IMG/VR virus record: IMGVR_UViG_3300027759_003961
Span: 1-64,000 of that record
Reading direction: 5' to 3' (one strand)
DNA from: a virus
Length of the DNA stretch: 64,000 bases
The notes under the pieces were generated by a model. The model ran no database searches. It saw nothing but the letters and a program-made list of their open reading frames with translations, and was not told the origin of the DNA. A program made the translations under genes and the position numbers. Of the stretch, positions 7,565 through 16,111 are shown piece after piece (the stretch's first letter is position 1; the number at the start of each line of letters is the position of its first letter).

Positions 7565-8497
7565 TTATTTTGGAACTATTTTTGCCAAAGTTTGCCCACC
7601 CTTGAGACTAGTTAGTTCTCCGGGTTTTTTTAATTCTAACCAAGTGGTTGGGCCTGGATCATTCCAAGAGTACACAATTTCGTAGCCCATAGAGACAGCT
7701 AATTCTCGAACCAAGTATCCTGGAGTATAACAACAATAGTAATTTTCAACCAATCTGATAGCACTGGGTCTATCACAGTCGTTGAATGTAAATGCTAGTA
7801 TACCACCAGGTTTAAGTTTTTGATATATTTCTGCTAGATATTTTTTAAGAATTTCAAATGGTCTAAAATTAAAGTAATTGTAGGCTAAACACATGCCAAA
7901 TTGATCATTGGGGATTTTTGTTAAAATGTTTTGATCTAACTCTTCACTGACAACATATGGTCTTAGACGAGTTTGATACTGTTCATTAAATCGATTCATA
8001 GCCGGGGTTAAATAATCATGACTTAAATCTACCAAGTAGAGAGGATCATATGCTACCATGTTTTCAATAAATGTTTCTAACCCAGGACGAATGATCAACG
8101 CTGGATATTTCCAATTAGCATATTGACTTAATCTAATTTGGAATGGAGCAGTATCGAGGGTATTGGGTTTTCTTAACTCAAGTACAAACTCAGCAGACCG
8201 AATTAGCTCACCTTCATACAAGGTATAACTTTCTTGAAACCATGGTCGTTCTGCTGCTTCAATTTTTTGATTTAATTGCAATTTTAAATTATTTAAATCA
8301 TCTTCAAATTTAGCAAATACTTTTTGTATGTCAGCATATTGACTGTCAAGATCGTGAGTAAATGATGTCATCAACTCTGGTTGTGTGCCTACTAGATGTA
8401 AGATCTTATCCAACTCAAGATTGGCAGTTTGCAACGCAGGCACACTTGACAATGCATCTAGCTGATTACGATATGCAACAAGTTCGCTAAGTTTCAT
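7565..8497 (-). CDS. SAM-dependent methyltransferase-like protein
   Basis: About 310 residues from ATG 8495-8497, placed behind GAGTGG and one base after the polymerase stop; an upstream in-frame start at 8521 would overlap the polymerase gene. The N-terminal third is a long charged coiled coil (residues 20-95). The C-terminal part carries class I methyltransferase-like blocks: PLYLVDLSHDYLTPAMNRFN (strand ending in acidic residue), NDQFGMCLAYNYFNFRP (motif IV region) and LKPGGILAFTFNDCDR (post-motif, typical LKPGG). The classical glycine-rich motif I is not clear, so it could be catalytically weak. It follows DNA polymerase, but its substrate is unknown. Confidence 0.55.
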   Translation of the reverse strand: MKLSELVAYRNQLDALSSVPALQTANLELDKILHLVGTQPELMTSFTHDLDSQYADIQKVFAKFEDDLNNLKLQLNQKIEAAERPWFQESYTLYEGELIRSAEFVLELRKPNTLDTAPFQIRLSQYANWKYPALIIRPGLETFIENMVAYDPLYLVDLSHDYLTPAMNRFNEQYQTRLRPYVVSEELDQNILTKIPNDQFGMCLAYNYFNFRPFEILKKYLAEIYQKLKPGGILAFTFNDCDRPSAIRLVENYYCCYTPGYLVRELAVSMGYEIVYSWNDPGPTTWLELKKPGELTSLKGGQTLAKIVPK

Positions 8498-8498
8498 A

Positions 8499-11156
8499 TT
8501 ACCACTCAAACAAAGTTTCAAAAGTATTTTCTGTGTTGGTAGAACTAGCTAGGTCCCACTCCAACACACTTAACAAGTTGTCGATCTTTTGATCAACTAC
8601 TGTGGCTTCCATCTCGCTGTCATCAAACGGTAGTTCTTTGAACCATGCAGGTAATTGTTGTTCATCTGTAGGATATCCAATACTGGTCCATCCTAGAGGA
8701 TTGCTTTTGAGTTTGCACACAATAGTTTTCATACCATCAACAATTTGCAAACTATACTTGTCACCATTCATCCTACGCAAGTTATTCCAATTAAGTGCCG
8801 CACGAACATGCCCGGGCATGTTGGCTTTGCCCAGGCGTTCTTCTTCTTTGCCGTACTTGGTCAAGTTGTTTACACGTTTTGGACTGCCTTTTTCCCAACC
8901 TGGACGTTCTTTAAAAACGTATTTGAACTCGCGAATCTTAGCAATAATCTCATCACGGGTGGCACCAGTTAACACATCATTGAGAATCTCACTTAAGAAC
9001 TCTTGAATAACTTTGGGCGTGTCACTGCGTTTTAAATCTAAGCCCATGGCCTTGACCTTACCAGGCTGTCCAGCAACGTCTAAGCGTTTGCCTTCCTTGT
9101 CAATGATCATCACTGCATAACGCTTTTTGGTAATAAACAAGCCCTTGCTGGCTACTACCTCTCGCCCACCTTTAATCACTTCGCCCATCTCTCTAGGCAC
9201 ATGGAATGCAGTTTCCATAAAACCTGGAAAGCTGATGTTGACTTGATCCGCAATTGAATCATACAGTTGTATAGCCATGTCTTTTGACCAAGTCATACGT
9301 CCTTCTTCGACTTCTTTTTTCAGCACTGGCCACGCACTAAAATAACACGAGTCTGTGTCACCGTAGATAATAGTTTCACCCACATGATCATACTTGCCAG
9401 TGATACATTCGTTTACATAAGCATCCATGTGCTTGGCAATGGCACGACCAGTAAGGGTTGTAGACTGACCAATACGCTTATCAAAGAAACGGCAACCAGG
9501 ATTAAGAATAGCACCATAGAGACTGTTAAGGTTAATCTTTTTAACAAGCTGACGCTTGTCCCAGTATTCTTCATCTTCTGCATTTTTACATTCTTTCAAT
9601 TTGGACTGCATGTCTTTACGTTCGGCATACCAGCGTTTTAACAAGCCAGGAATAACACCCTCTTTTTCATAGGTAAAGATAGTACCATTGGCACTGATCA
9701 TCCAAGGTTGATTGCTGTCAAAGATCATGCGCCATACTTCTGCGGCACTATGTACTGACTCTTCACCACCTTGCCAGTCAATGGTGATCTCTGTGCCTTT
9801 TTCTAAATTCATTACTGCGGTATATTCCAATGAGGCAAACACGCCTTCCCAGGCTGCAGCAAAGCTGGAGCCAGAATTCATTTTATCTCGAATATACCGG
9901 TTAGTCATAGTGGGGCGCAGTTGTCCTACAATAGTTTCTGGACCCATATTCAACGCACGAATTGCACTTGGATATAGAGAGTTAATATCAATTGATCCAA
10001 TGTATTCGTGAATTCCTTTTTTGGGATATGCTACATAAGCACCGGCGGCTTGTGTATCCTCATCTGAGTAACGTTCCTTACGATTAGGAACTACCATGCC
10101 ACGCTCGTGAGCTTCGTTGATGATTGCTTGTTCTGTAACAGCCACAGCACCCATGGTGGTTTGTAGTAGCACAGTATTTTCATGTGCTAATGTATTAGCA
10201 AGATCAAGAAATTTTAATTTCTTGTCTAGCTTGGCCAGAATCATTGTGTCTTGTCGGTTGTACTCAATGAATGTTTTAAAGTTTTGATTGTACAGTTGAT
10301 CCAATGTGCCTTCAAACACTGTTTTAGTTTCACCAAGTTCATATTCGGCAATGGCATCCAAACTGTAACTGTGGCGCTCTTCGTATGTGTACTTGCGATA
10401 CAATTGCATATAGTCCATATGCACACGACCAATCAAGTCATAAGTTTCATTTTCTGCACCAAAGCGTTCAAATGTACGTTTCTTAGGATATTGGTTCCAC
10501 AAGCAAAATCTACGGGTATCATCTTTGCTGAGTACACGGGTCACACGATTCACAGTGTATGGAATATCAAAGCCTTCGCTGTTCCACCCAGACAAGGCAT
10601 CAGCATCTTCAATCAGATCCAAGAATGTGTTGAGTAGGTCTTCTTCAGTTTCAAATACAATGGTATTTTCAAAATCACCAGCAATGTCGCGGGCAGTAGC
10701 CGGGCTCATGTGCTTGGGCGGCATCACCAGTGTGACCATTTGATTGAGCCATTGCAAGTACACTGATATGGCGGTAATGGCGTTGAATGGATCTGCAGGA
10801 GGACTAAATCCACGCTCGGGGTCGAAGTCGACCTCAATGTCAAAGAACGCTACATTAAGTTTTGGGCCGTCTTGACCTTTGTAGTTTTCTTCAAGGCAAC
10901 GGAAGATGGGATTAATGTCTGATTCATACAGTTGTTTGTTTGACTGTATGCGAACTTCCTTGCGAAATTCTTTGCTGTTTCTAGTGCTGAATCTGCTGAC
11001 AGGTGTACCAAAAATACTTTGAAACTTGCCACGGGCATCATCATAGTATAGCACATAGTTGGCTGAATATTCTTGATAGCATCTCTTGCCATCACGCCGT
11101 TCAACTATGTGAATACGATCGTGTTCTCTATCAAATAAAGCGTCAATATAACTCAA
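8499..11156 (-). CDS. 43: family B DNA polymerase (gp43-like) with 3'-5' exonuclease
   Basis: 885 residues, like T4 gp43 (898). It replicates the phage genome together with the clamp and clamp loader found in this window. Exonuclease motifs: FFDIEVD at about 104-110 (Exo I, DIE), GWNSEGFDIPY at 190-200 (Exo II) and YNRQDT at about 299-304 (Exo III). Polymerase motifs: DINSLYPSAIR at 390-400 (motif A), KKINLNSLYGA at about 539-549 (motif B) and YGDTDS at 598-603 (motif C). All key residues are present, so both activities should be intact. The frame is uninterrupted, without intron or intein. The downstream methyltransferase-like gene starts one base after its stop. Confidence 0.97.
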   Translation of the reverse strand: MSYIDALFDREHDRIHIVERRDGKRCYQEYSANYVLYYDDARGKFQSIFGTPVSRFSTRNSKEFRKEVRIQSNKQLYESDINPIFRCLEENYKGQDGPKLNVAFFDIEVDFDPERGFSPPADPFNAITAISVYLQWLNQMVTLVMPPKHMSPATARDIAGDFENTIVFETEEDLLNTFLDLIEDADALSGWNSEGFDIPYTVNRVTRVLSKDDTRRFCLWNQYPKKRTFERFGAENETYDLIGRVHMDYMQLYRKYTYEERHSYSLDAIAEYELGETKTVFEGTLDQLYNQNFKTFIEYNRQDTMILAKLDKKLKFLDLANTLAHENTVLLQTTMGAVAVTEQAIINEAHERGMVVPNRKERYSDEDTQAAGAYVAYPKKGIHEYIGSIDINSLYPSAIRALNMGPETIVGQLRPTMTNRYIRDKMNSGSSFAAAWEGVFASLEYTAVMNLEKGTEITIDWQGGEESVHSAAEVWRMIFDSNQPWMISANGTIFTYEKEGVIPGLLKRWYAERKDMQSKLKECKNAEDEEYWDKRQLVKKINLNSLYGAILNPGCRFFDKRIGQSTTLTGRAIAKHMDAYVNECITGKYDHVGETIIYGDTDSCYFSAWPVLKKEVEEGRMTWSKDMAIQLYDSIADQVNISFPGFMETAFHVPREMGEVIKGGREVVASKGLFITKKRYAVMIIDKEGKRLDVAGQPGKVKAMGLDLKRSDTPKVIQEFLSEILNDVLTGATRDEIIAKIREFKYVFKERPGWEKGSPKRVNNLTKYGKEEERLGKANMPGHVRAALNWNNLRRMNGDKYSLQIVDGMKTIVCKLKSNPLGWTSIGYPTDEQQLPAWFKELPFDDSEMEATVVDQKIDNLLSVLEWDLASSTNTENTFETLFEW

Positions 11157-11232
11157 ATTTTTCTCCGTTTATGGCCGGTTAGCCATGATTCATGTTCCTT
11201 ACGGGAACGACTCGCTGTTGTTAAAACAGTAC

Positions 11233-11493
11233 TTATAATGTTTTGCCAACTTGAACTAAAATTTGTTCTAGCAATTCGTGGTCTTGTTGTTCACGACCAA
11301 ATTCAGATTTGTGTGCTAACTTGATAGCTTTCTTGAGAATGTTTGGTTTGATATCTAATTCTTCTGCAATGGCCTTGACTGTGTCATTGAGTCCACCGGT
11401 TAGGGTTTCAATTTCAGACATTACTGACATGCCTTCATTGATGATTTGTGTAAGTTTGTTTGTTTGGTCTGCTGTGAATACGCGATCTGACAT
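11233..11493 (-). CDS. DsbA-like small dsDNA-binding protein
   Basis: 86 residues, all helical and charged. T4 DsbA (89 residues) binds double-stranded DNA near late promoters. The middle part here (ETLTGGLNDTVKAIAEELDIKPNILKKAIKLAHK) has the same arrangement as T4 DsbA: a helix, then I-A-x-E-L-(D/G)-x-(K/D)-x-x-(L/F)-x-x-x-(I/L), then a basic helix. The likeness is moderate and was judged by eye. It stands alone behind a promoter at 11519-11546 that has a MotA-box-like -35 region (TTGCTT), fitting middle-period expression. Another small nucleoid or late-transcription accessory protein cannot be excluded. Confidence 0.55.
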   Translation of the reverse strand: MSDRVFTADQTNKLTQIINEGMSVMSEIETLTGGLNDTVKAIAEELDIKPNILKKAIKLAHKSEFGREQQDHELLEQILVQVGKTL

Positions 11494-11518
11494 TTGTTTC
11501 TCCTGAGTAAGTTTTACT

Positions 11519-11546
11519 ATTATACAGGGTTATTTAAAAAAAGCAA
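11519..11546 (-). promoter_or_regulatory. promoter of the DsbA-like gene, middle-type appearance
   Basis: On the minus strand TTGCTT (11541-11546) and TATAAT (11519-11524) are separated by 16 bp. CTTGCTTT resembles the T4 MotA box, and TAAATA sits six bases before the -10 box. The start codon at 11493 is about 25 bp downstream, with a CAGGAG ribosome-binding site between. Confidence 0.6.
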
Positions 11547-11583
11547 GAGTATTTTGGTAAAGCTCACTTAGCCAAACACGCGA

Positions 11584-11659
11584 TCGGGCACGACTCCGAA
11601 ATGTTTTGCAGGCAGCAGCCGCCTACACCAAACCGTAACTAAACGGTCCTAAGGGGTGT
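11584..11659. ncRNA. structured intergenic element with 23S rRNA helix-69-like hairpin
   Basis: The 253-bp gap 11494-11745 has no large frame but three consecutive inverted repeats: TCGG/CCGA (11584-11599), GCAGGC/GCCTAC (11608-11626, a G-U pair if read on the minus strand) and a nested pair ACACC/GGTGT around ACCGT/ACGGT (11625-11659). Plus-strand bases 11633-11654 read CCGTAACTA then AACGGTCCTAAGG. This equals the universally conserved helix 69-71 segment of bacterial 23S rRNA (also the I-CeuI site) except for one missing base. It may be a noncoding RNA; if transcribed in the direction of the neighbouring genes it would be antisense to 23S rRNA. Strand and function are unknown. Confidence 0.5.
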
Positions 11660-11660
11660 T

Positions 11661-11741
11661 CTATACAGGTGAGTAGGGAAGTACTGGTCGATCCTCTTCA
11701 CCGTTTTGTTCTGGATATACTGGGTATTGGGGTTTGTTCAT
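11661..11741 (-). CDS. possible 26-residue proline-rich mini-protein
   Basis: An ATG at 11739-11741, just after the stop codon of the deaminase-like gene, opens a 26-codon frame ending in TAG at 11661. The peptide is acidic and proline-rich (starts MNKPQYPVYPEQNGEE and ends PVLPYSPV). The ribosome-binding site is weak. It ends where the structured element begins. It could equally be noncoding leader sequence. Confidence 0.3.
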   Translation of the reverse strand: MNKPQYPVYPEQNGEEDRPVLPYSPV

Positions 11742-11745
11742 ATGT

Positions 11746-12378
11746 CTACTTACCATCCACATGCAGTTGACTGCCATTATTAAAACTGGGGCTAAATGGA
11801 CTTTGTGCTACACGGCCACCTTTGCTTTGACTCCAAGCATAGCCAGCACGATGACCTGAACAGTCTTTGGTACATGGTGATCCTAAGAATTCAAGTTCAT
11901 TCAAGTCATCTTTTAAAAATGTATCAGCAAATGCCTTGCATAGTTTTTCTAGTTTGAGATTACGTGTGATTTCTATGTGATACTTTTTACGTATCCGTCC
12001 CTGGCTAGGATCTTGATAGCCAGCATAGACTTTATGAACACCAACTTCGTCAATGAGATCAGAACAGTTAACTCCTTCACGTTCAGCCATGTATTGAGTG
12101 CATGGACTACAAGTTGTAATAATAATGCTACCATCAGGAATAGGACCAAAGCGAGCATAGTAACTGTCAATAGCGGCACGTTCACCGTGAACACGATGGC
12201 CGTCTCGAGTGGGGTAATTGATACCTACTACACAATTGTTATCGGGATCGAGCACAGCGGCTGCTACCATGCCTAGGCCTTGATCTTTTTGTTGACCTTG
12301 AATGACTAGAGAACATAACTCAGCTAGAATACGATCTAACTTGTCATGATTGCGGATTTCAAAGTCTGTGGCTCTCAT
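11746..12378 (-). CDS. cytidine deaminase-like zinc protein, probable virion-associated
   Basis: 210 residues. The zinc-dependent deaminase signature is complete: VHGERAAID (HxE, about residues 83-91) and TTCSPCTQYMAE (CxxC, about 108-119), with the strand AAAVLDPDNNCVVGIN before them. It could deaminate cytosine in nucleotides or nucleic acid. The C-terminal tail CTKDCSGHRAGYAWSQSKGG (about 166-185) is a separate basic Cys/His module that I recall in other phage proteins. The N-terminus MRATDFEIRN resembles the targeting peptides of its neighbours but lacks a clear cleavage site. It overlaps the HNH gene by four bases (ATGA). It is not close to the dCMP deaminases of T4 in length or tail, so a free-nucleotide role is not assured. 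Confidence 0.65.
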   Translation of the reverse strand: MRATDFEIRNHDKLDRILAELCSLVIQGQQKDQGLGMVAAAVLDPDNNCVVGINYPTRDGHRVHGERAAIDSYYARFGPIPDGSIIITTCSPCTQYMAEREGVNCSDLIDEVGVHKVYAGYQDPSQGRIRKKYHIEITRNLKLEKLCKAFADTFLKDDLNELEFLGSPCTKDCSGHRAGYAWSQSKGGRVAQSPFSPSFNNGSQLHVDGK

Positions 12379-12770
12379 TTGTTATATGTTGCTACTTGTT
12401 TACATAGTGTAATAAAGTCAGCATCACTTAAATCTCGTTTTGCTAAGTTTACTACTAATCTAACATATTGAACATTGCCTGGAATATAACCTTTGCTTGA
12501 ATCAATTCGATCTGCACTTGGACTATTTAGATCTTTAGCCGAGCCACTACGACTAAATGGAACTCCAGTTAATGCACATTTCCAACCTTGTTTATTAATA
12601 ATCTCCCATGCCTGCTCTTGGGTAATATTAAACTCTGTGCCAGATTTTGGTGCTGAGTGTTTTCTTCTACGAAAAGCAGCTGCCCATGGACCGTGCATTG
12701 AATTTTTTGAATCATATCCAGGCAACTGTGTTGCAGCATGAGCTTCATTTAGAATTTCTGTAGCTCTCAT
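12375..12770 (-). CDS. HNH-like endonuclease domain protein with capsid-targeting-like N-terminus
   Basis: 131 residues, starting at ATG 12768-12770, which overlaps the upstream stop codon (TGATG). The first nine residues MRATEILNE followed by A fit the T4 internal-protein targeting pattern with a cleavage site after L-N-E. The rest shows an HNH-family layout: a helix QAWEIINKQGWKCALTGVPF (C-x-x-T-G) and then SADRIDSSKGYIPGNVQYV (family SxDRIDxxKGYxxGNVxxV), followed by N-x-x-K (VNLAKRDL). In this family the S-x-D-R-I-D stretch replaces the central H. It could nick or cut DNA after injection. It is translated with the neighbouring probable head proteins. Confidence 0.6.
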   Translation of the reverse strand: MRATEILNEAHAATQLPGYDSKNSMHGPWAAAFRRRKHSAPKSGTEFNITQEQAWEIINKQGWKCALTGVPFSRSGSAKDLNSPSADRIDSSKGYIPGNVQYVRLVVNLAKRDLSDADFITLCKQVATYNK

Positions 12771-14776
12771 CAAGCACCAAGAATTTGTCGAACTTGATTA
12801 ACATAAGCACTGACATCGCTGGTGCCAATTTCGTCTACGTCACCTACATTGTAAGCAACTTCTTCTGCGGCCTGCATGACTTTGTCTGGACCAAACTTCA
12901 TCAACAGGTCTGTGTGGGCAGTCATGATACGATTAAGGATAGCACGTTCTACACCGCTAGTGTCTTGCTCTTCAACTATTTCGGATTTACGATTCACCGT
13001 TGTGTCTGGATTGACCTGTTTTAGTTTGCCCCAGGTTACAGTTTGTTGAATACGCTTGGCCAACTCTTTGGCCACGTCACCATCTTTGTCAACATCAATA
13101 GCCCGTTCAAGTTTTAGTAACAGTGGCTTAATCTGTTCAAGTGTACTACGGTCAACAGTAACACCTTTTTTCTGTAGGGCTGTAATTACATCCTCTGCAC
13201 GATATAATTTAATAGCATTCATAGCTTTATGCCAGGCCATTGCACCAAATGCCGCAACAGGAATTATCATAACACCTAACAATTCTTTATAGAACTGTAA
13301 ATCTGACATGTTGATTAAATCGAGCCCCTCTTCTAATTCTTCCTTAGCAAATGGCAAGTACCAGAACCAGTTTTGAAATCCACCTGGGTTGGTATCGTAG
13401 TCCATGTGCGCACGGTTACGGGCCCCGGACATCATACGAGTAAATTCTCTATGTGCATTGTGTTGTTCTGCAACAGCTTCCAGTGCGTCGTACAGTTGAC
13501 CGGCTTTGAAACTGTCTCTGTGGCGTTCAATACCAGGAGCCATGCGACTGTACACATCGGCCAAGTCGGCATGCAGGTTGCCCGTGTCACCTTCGGTTAC
13601 ACCTGACTTTTGAATCTTATCAGCATAGAACTCGCTACTTGCAACCTTGCCGCCATTCTTCTCAGCATAGACCTTGGCACCTGGATGTGTCTTAAACTTT
13701 ACAACCTTGTTACCGTTATATACTACCCATGAACCGGTAGGATCTGCCTTGGTTTCTTTTATATCTAGTCCGTGTTTTTGTTCTTCCTCTTTCATTACAG
13801 GATTTAGTGTAATCTTATCTGCCTTAGCCTTGTCGCCTTCGCGATACAACTTTTTCTTCCAGTTGTCATGGAAGCGACGGGCATCTTCATAGTAGTCAAA
13901 TGTTTTAACACACTTGCCGGCCAAGCAAACCTCATATGGTTCTACTTTGTCGAAGTCTTGATAACCTTCAAATGTGACTGTATTGGCCGGCAACGCAATC
14001 TTGCTTGTTGGGTGCATGATATATTTGTAAGCTGCGGCTTCGGCACTGTTGGCGCCTTTTTGCTTGGCAATGTTATATAGACCTTGTGGATTTTTAATGT
14101 AGTCAGCAATCAGCTGTCTAACTTGTATTCTCCACTGTTTTTCTGGTGGTAACGGAGCAACGTCTGGACCAATACTAGCAGCATAACCTTCTTCTACATC
14201 TTCATCGTACCAGTCGTCATTATTTTCATTATCAGCATTTTTTTTTTGATCAGCTTCGTAGTAGTTGCGGCCTCGGCCTTTGAGCAGATCTTCCTTGCCA
14301 GGAATCTTTTCTACAGGAACATTGCCGGGAATGCCGCCTTCGTCAACATCTAATCCGCCTTGGTATTTCTTTTGACGATCAAATTTGATACCCATAGCTT
14401 TTTCAAGACTATTAGTTGTGCCTTTGTCTAATTTAGCCAGTGGATCTTTTTCTTTTTCAAACCCACCATACACTCCAGGTTTGGCATGATGTTTAATACC
14501 TGTAGCAGTAGGAGTCACTTGACCTTCGCCAGTTAGTGCACCATAGCCCATGGTCTCGTTGCGTACCATATGATAGCTGTCACGCTCGGCCTTGCACTTT
14601 TGAAATTCTTTCATTAGTGCTTGCTTGGCTTCTGGTGTATCAGCTTTCTTGGCACGAGCAACCAAGTCATCCATCCGCATAGCCAAGTCATCAATACGTC
14701 GTTGTTCTAATTGATCTACTGCGCCTTCTGCAATTCTGCGTTCGTGGTCCGTGTTGAATAAGTCTAGTGCAAACAT
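12770..14776 (-). CDS. large probable virion-internal protein
   Basis: 668 residues, hydrophilic and highly charged, with one hydrophobic segment GVMIIPVAAFGAMAWHKAMN (about residue 510) that could be a membrane helix. The N-terminus (LDLFNTDHERRIAEGAVDQL, then two long helices to about residue 70) is a module I recall in other phage proteins of unknown function. Several (L/I/V)-x-E-G sequences (DVDEGG, DVEEGY, ELEEGLD, GVTEGD) resemble prohead-protease sites and could release several pieces. A small domain with KVEPYEVCLAGKCVKTFDYYEDARRFHDNWKKK occurs near residues 270-305. The frame is intact and sits between other likely head proteins. Function unknown. Confidence 0.6.
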   Translation of the reverse strand: MFALDLFNTDHERRIAEGAVDQLEQRRIDDLAMRMDDLVARAKKADTPEAKQALMKEFQKCKAERDSYHMVRNETMGYGALTGEGQVTPTATGIKHHAKPGVYGGFEKEKDPLAKLDKGTTNSLEKAMGIKFDRQKKYQGGLDVDEGGIPGNVPVEKIPGKEDLLKGRGRNYYEADQKKNADNENNDDWYDEDVEEGYAASIGPDVAPLPPEKQWRIQVRQLIADYIKNPQGLYNIAKQKGANSAEAAAYKYIMHPTSKIALPANTVTFEGYQDFDKVEPYEVCLAGKCVKTFDYYEDARRFHDNWKKKLYREGDKAKADKITLNPVMKEEEQKHGLDIKETKADPTGSWVVYNGNKVVKFKTHPGAKVYAEKNGGKVASSEFYADKIQKSGVTEGDTGNLHADLADVYSRMAPGIERHRDSFKAGQLYDALEAVAEQHNAHREFTRMMSGARNRAHMDYDTNPGGFQNWFWYLPFAKEELEEGLDLINMSDLQFYKELLGVMIIPVAAFGAMAWHKAMNAIKLYRAEDVITALQKKGVTVDRSTLEQIKPLLLKLERAIDVDKDGDVAKELAKRIQQTVTWGKLKQVNPDTTVNRKSEIVEEQDTSGVERAILNRIMTAHTDLLMKFGPDKVMQAAEEVAYNVGDVDEIGTSDVSAYVNQVRQILGA

Positions 14777-14789
14777 TTTTTTATTTTCC

Positions 14790-15458
14790 TTAAGCTTCGT
14801 CTATGTAATCCGCTGCTTCATCACGCCTACGTTGACGAGCGTTAAACATTTCCAAGGCCATCTCAGCCTCATCTAGTGTTTTAAATTTTGTGGGCAAACA
14901 ACGGCCTTTACGATGTATTTCAAAGCCATCTGGTTCATTGCCGTGTACTTCCCATAAGCCACATTCATTGGCAACAGTTTTAACTGTTGTATTTTCTTTC
15001 ATGCTTACACCAGGTTCACCCGCAGGTTGCTCTGAAGGAATCTCACCACTTAGAGCTGCGCCAATTTCGGTGTCTTCATTTTGTTTGGCAACGAGAGTTC
15101 TATCTTGTTTATCTTTGGCCTTGATATCAGTATCGTCGTGCTTCTTGTCTTTGAGATCTGTATCAGTTTTGATTTCATCTGCTATGTTGCTTAGATAATC
15201 AGCAAATGATTTTTTAACCTTGTCTAGAACATCTTCGGCTACAGCAGTTTCATCCAGCTCTTCTGACTCTTCGCACCCACCAACTAGTTTGCCGGCCATT
15301 GGATTCTTAGGATCAGTTTTGGCTGTGAGCACTGCTACTGTTTTGGGTTTAAAAGTAGCACCCAGTTGATTGACACTGCGTTGGTTTTTGTCGAGTCCTT
15401 CTTCAAGGATTCGTAGTCGTTCTACGATCGAATAAATGTCGTTATGGTCGTGCGCCAT
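14790..15458 (-). CDS. hypothetical virion-associated protein, lysine/aspartate-rich
   Basis: 222 residues. The first 40 residues form a helix (IYSIVERLRILEEGLDKNQ), the middle (about 65-150) is low-complexity and very charged with many D-K pairs, and the C-terminus is a compact domain LWEVHGNEPDGFEIHRKGR followed by PTKFKTLDEAEMALEMFNAR. This end domain resembles ones I have seen attached to various phage proteins. Sequences such as LEEGLD and ELDETA could be cleavage sites of a T4 gp21-type protease. It lies three bases after the Dps-like gene and 13 bases before the next gene. A scaffolding or internal-core role is plausible but unproven. Confidence 0.5.
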   Translation of the reverse strand: MAHDHNDIYSIVERLRILEEGLDKNQRSVNQLGATFKPKTVAVLTAKTDPKNPMAGKLVGGCEESEELDETAVAEDVLDKVKKSFADYLSNIADEIKTDTDLKDKKHDDTDIKAKDKQDRTLVAKQNEDTEIGAALSGEIPSEQPAGEPGVSMKENTTVKTVANECGLWEVHGNEPDGFEIHRKGRCLPTKFKTLDEAEMALEMFNARQRRRDEAADYIDEA

Positions 15459-15461
15459 TGA

Positions 15462-15902
15462 TCATGCCCTTGCGTCTTTCAAATAACTCTTCAATTGCCA
15501 TGAATATTTGCCATGACTGCTTTGGCGTTCCGCGGCAAAATTTGCAATGTCTTCACGACCTTCAGCAGTGGCAGCATCAAATACTTGCTTGCTCATGTCA
15601 ATCATGGTCTGTGTATCTGCGAGTAATTCTTGTAACATCAATCGGGCACGAGGAACCTTGATTTGGTCCTGTATTTGTGATAATTCTTGGAAGCGACTTA
15701 GGCTTCCTGGAGCATATTCTTCTGTAGTACGGATATATTCAGCAATGGGATCTACAGCTGAATATGCATCTTCGTAGATTTTTTGAAAAAATTTGTGCAA
15801 CTGTCCAAAGTCTGGACCCTCTACGTCCCAATGAAAATAGTGGGCTTTTAAGTAATAGGCAAATGTACTTGCAAGGTAAGTTTTTAACAAATCAGCTAAC
15901 AT
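15462..15902 (-). CDS. dps: Dps/ferritin-like protein
   Basis: 146 residues, a four-helix Dps-family protein (typical length 150-170). The ferroxidase signature is visible as LKAHYFHWDVEGPDFGQLHKFF (about 18-39, family HWxxxGxxFxxLHxxFxxxY) and DAYSAVDPIAEYIR (about 46-59, family DxxAERIRxLG). Dps oligomers oxidise and store iron and shield DNA. The start overlaps the end of the preceding small gene by one base. Its place inside a block of probable virion proteins raises the possibility that it is packaged, though it lacks a targeting-like N-terminus. It belongs with the superoxide dismutase and ErpA-like genes as iron and redox functions of this phage. Confidence 0.8.
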   Translation of the reverse strand: MLADLLKTYLASTFAYYLKAHYFHWDVEGPDFGQLHKFFQKIYEDAYSAVDPIAEYIRTTEEYAPGSLSRFQELSQIQDQIKVPRARLMLQELLADTQTMIDMSKQVFDAATAEGREDIANFAAERQSSHGKYSWQLKSYLKDARA

Positions 15903-16111
15903 TATTTCTTCCGTTTATATTTTTTGTACTCTGCAGGCGTGTTAGGCGTTGCGTCGTCCGTAGTGTATTTAGTGCCACTAAAGAAACTTCCGCCATTTCT
16001 GCTAATCATGCCGCCCAAGGGCATACTAACAGGCGCTATACTACCGCTACAAGTAGTGCCACTGCTAGCGCCACCATCTTCCGTTAAATTAACAAATTCA
16101 TGCAGTCTCAT
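15902..16111 (-). CDS. small Gly/Ser/Thr-rich protein with capsid-targeting-like N-terminus
   Basis: 69 residues. It begins MRLHEFVNLTED, which fits the T4 internal-protein targeting pattern with a possible cleavage after L-T-E. After that the chain is Gly/Ser/Thr-rich (GGASSGTTCSGSIAPVSMP) and ends in a basic tail YKKYKRKK that could bind DNA. No catalytic motif. It overlaps the upstream gene by 14 bases and the Dps-like gene by one base. A small packaged protein is the best guess. Confidence 0.5.
   Translation of the reverse strand: MRLHEFVNLTEDGGASSGTTCSGSIAPVSMPLGGMISRNGGSFFSGTKYTTDDATPNTPAEYKKYKRKK

Noticed and set aside
8602-10743. Several plus-strand frames of 70-130 codons
   Set aside because: They run antisense through the DNA polymerase gene, lack ribosome-binding sites and show no family pattern.
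11584-11659. tRNA or tmRNA gene
   Set aside because: A T-arm-like stretch (GGGCACGACTCCG) caught the eye, but the T-loop consensus, acceptor stem and CCA are missing. I keep it only as a structured element with a 23S-like hairpin.
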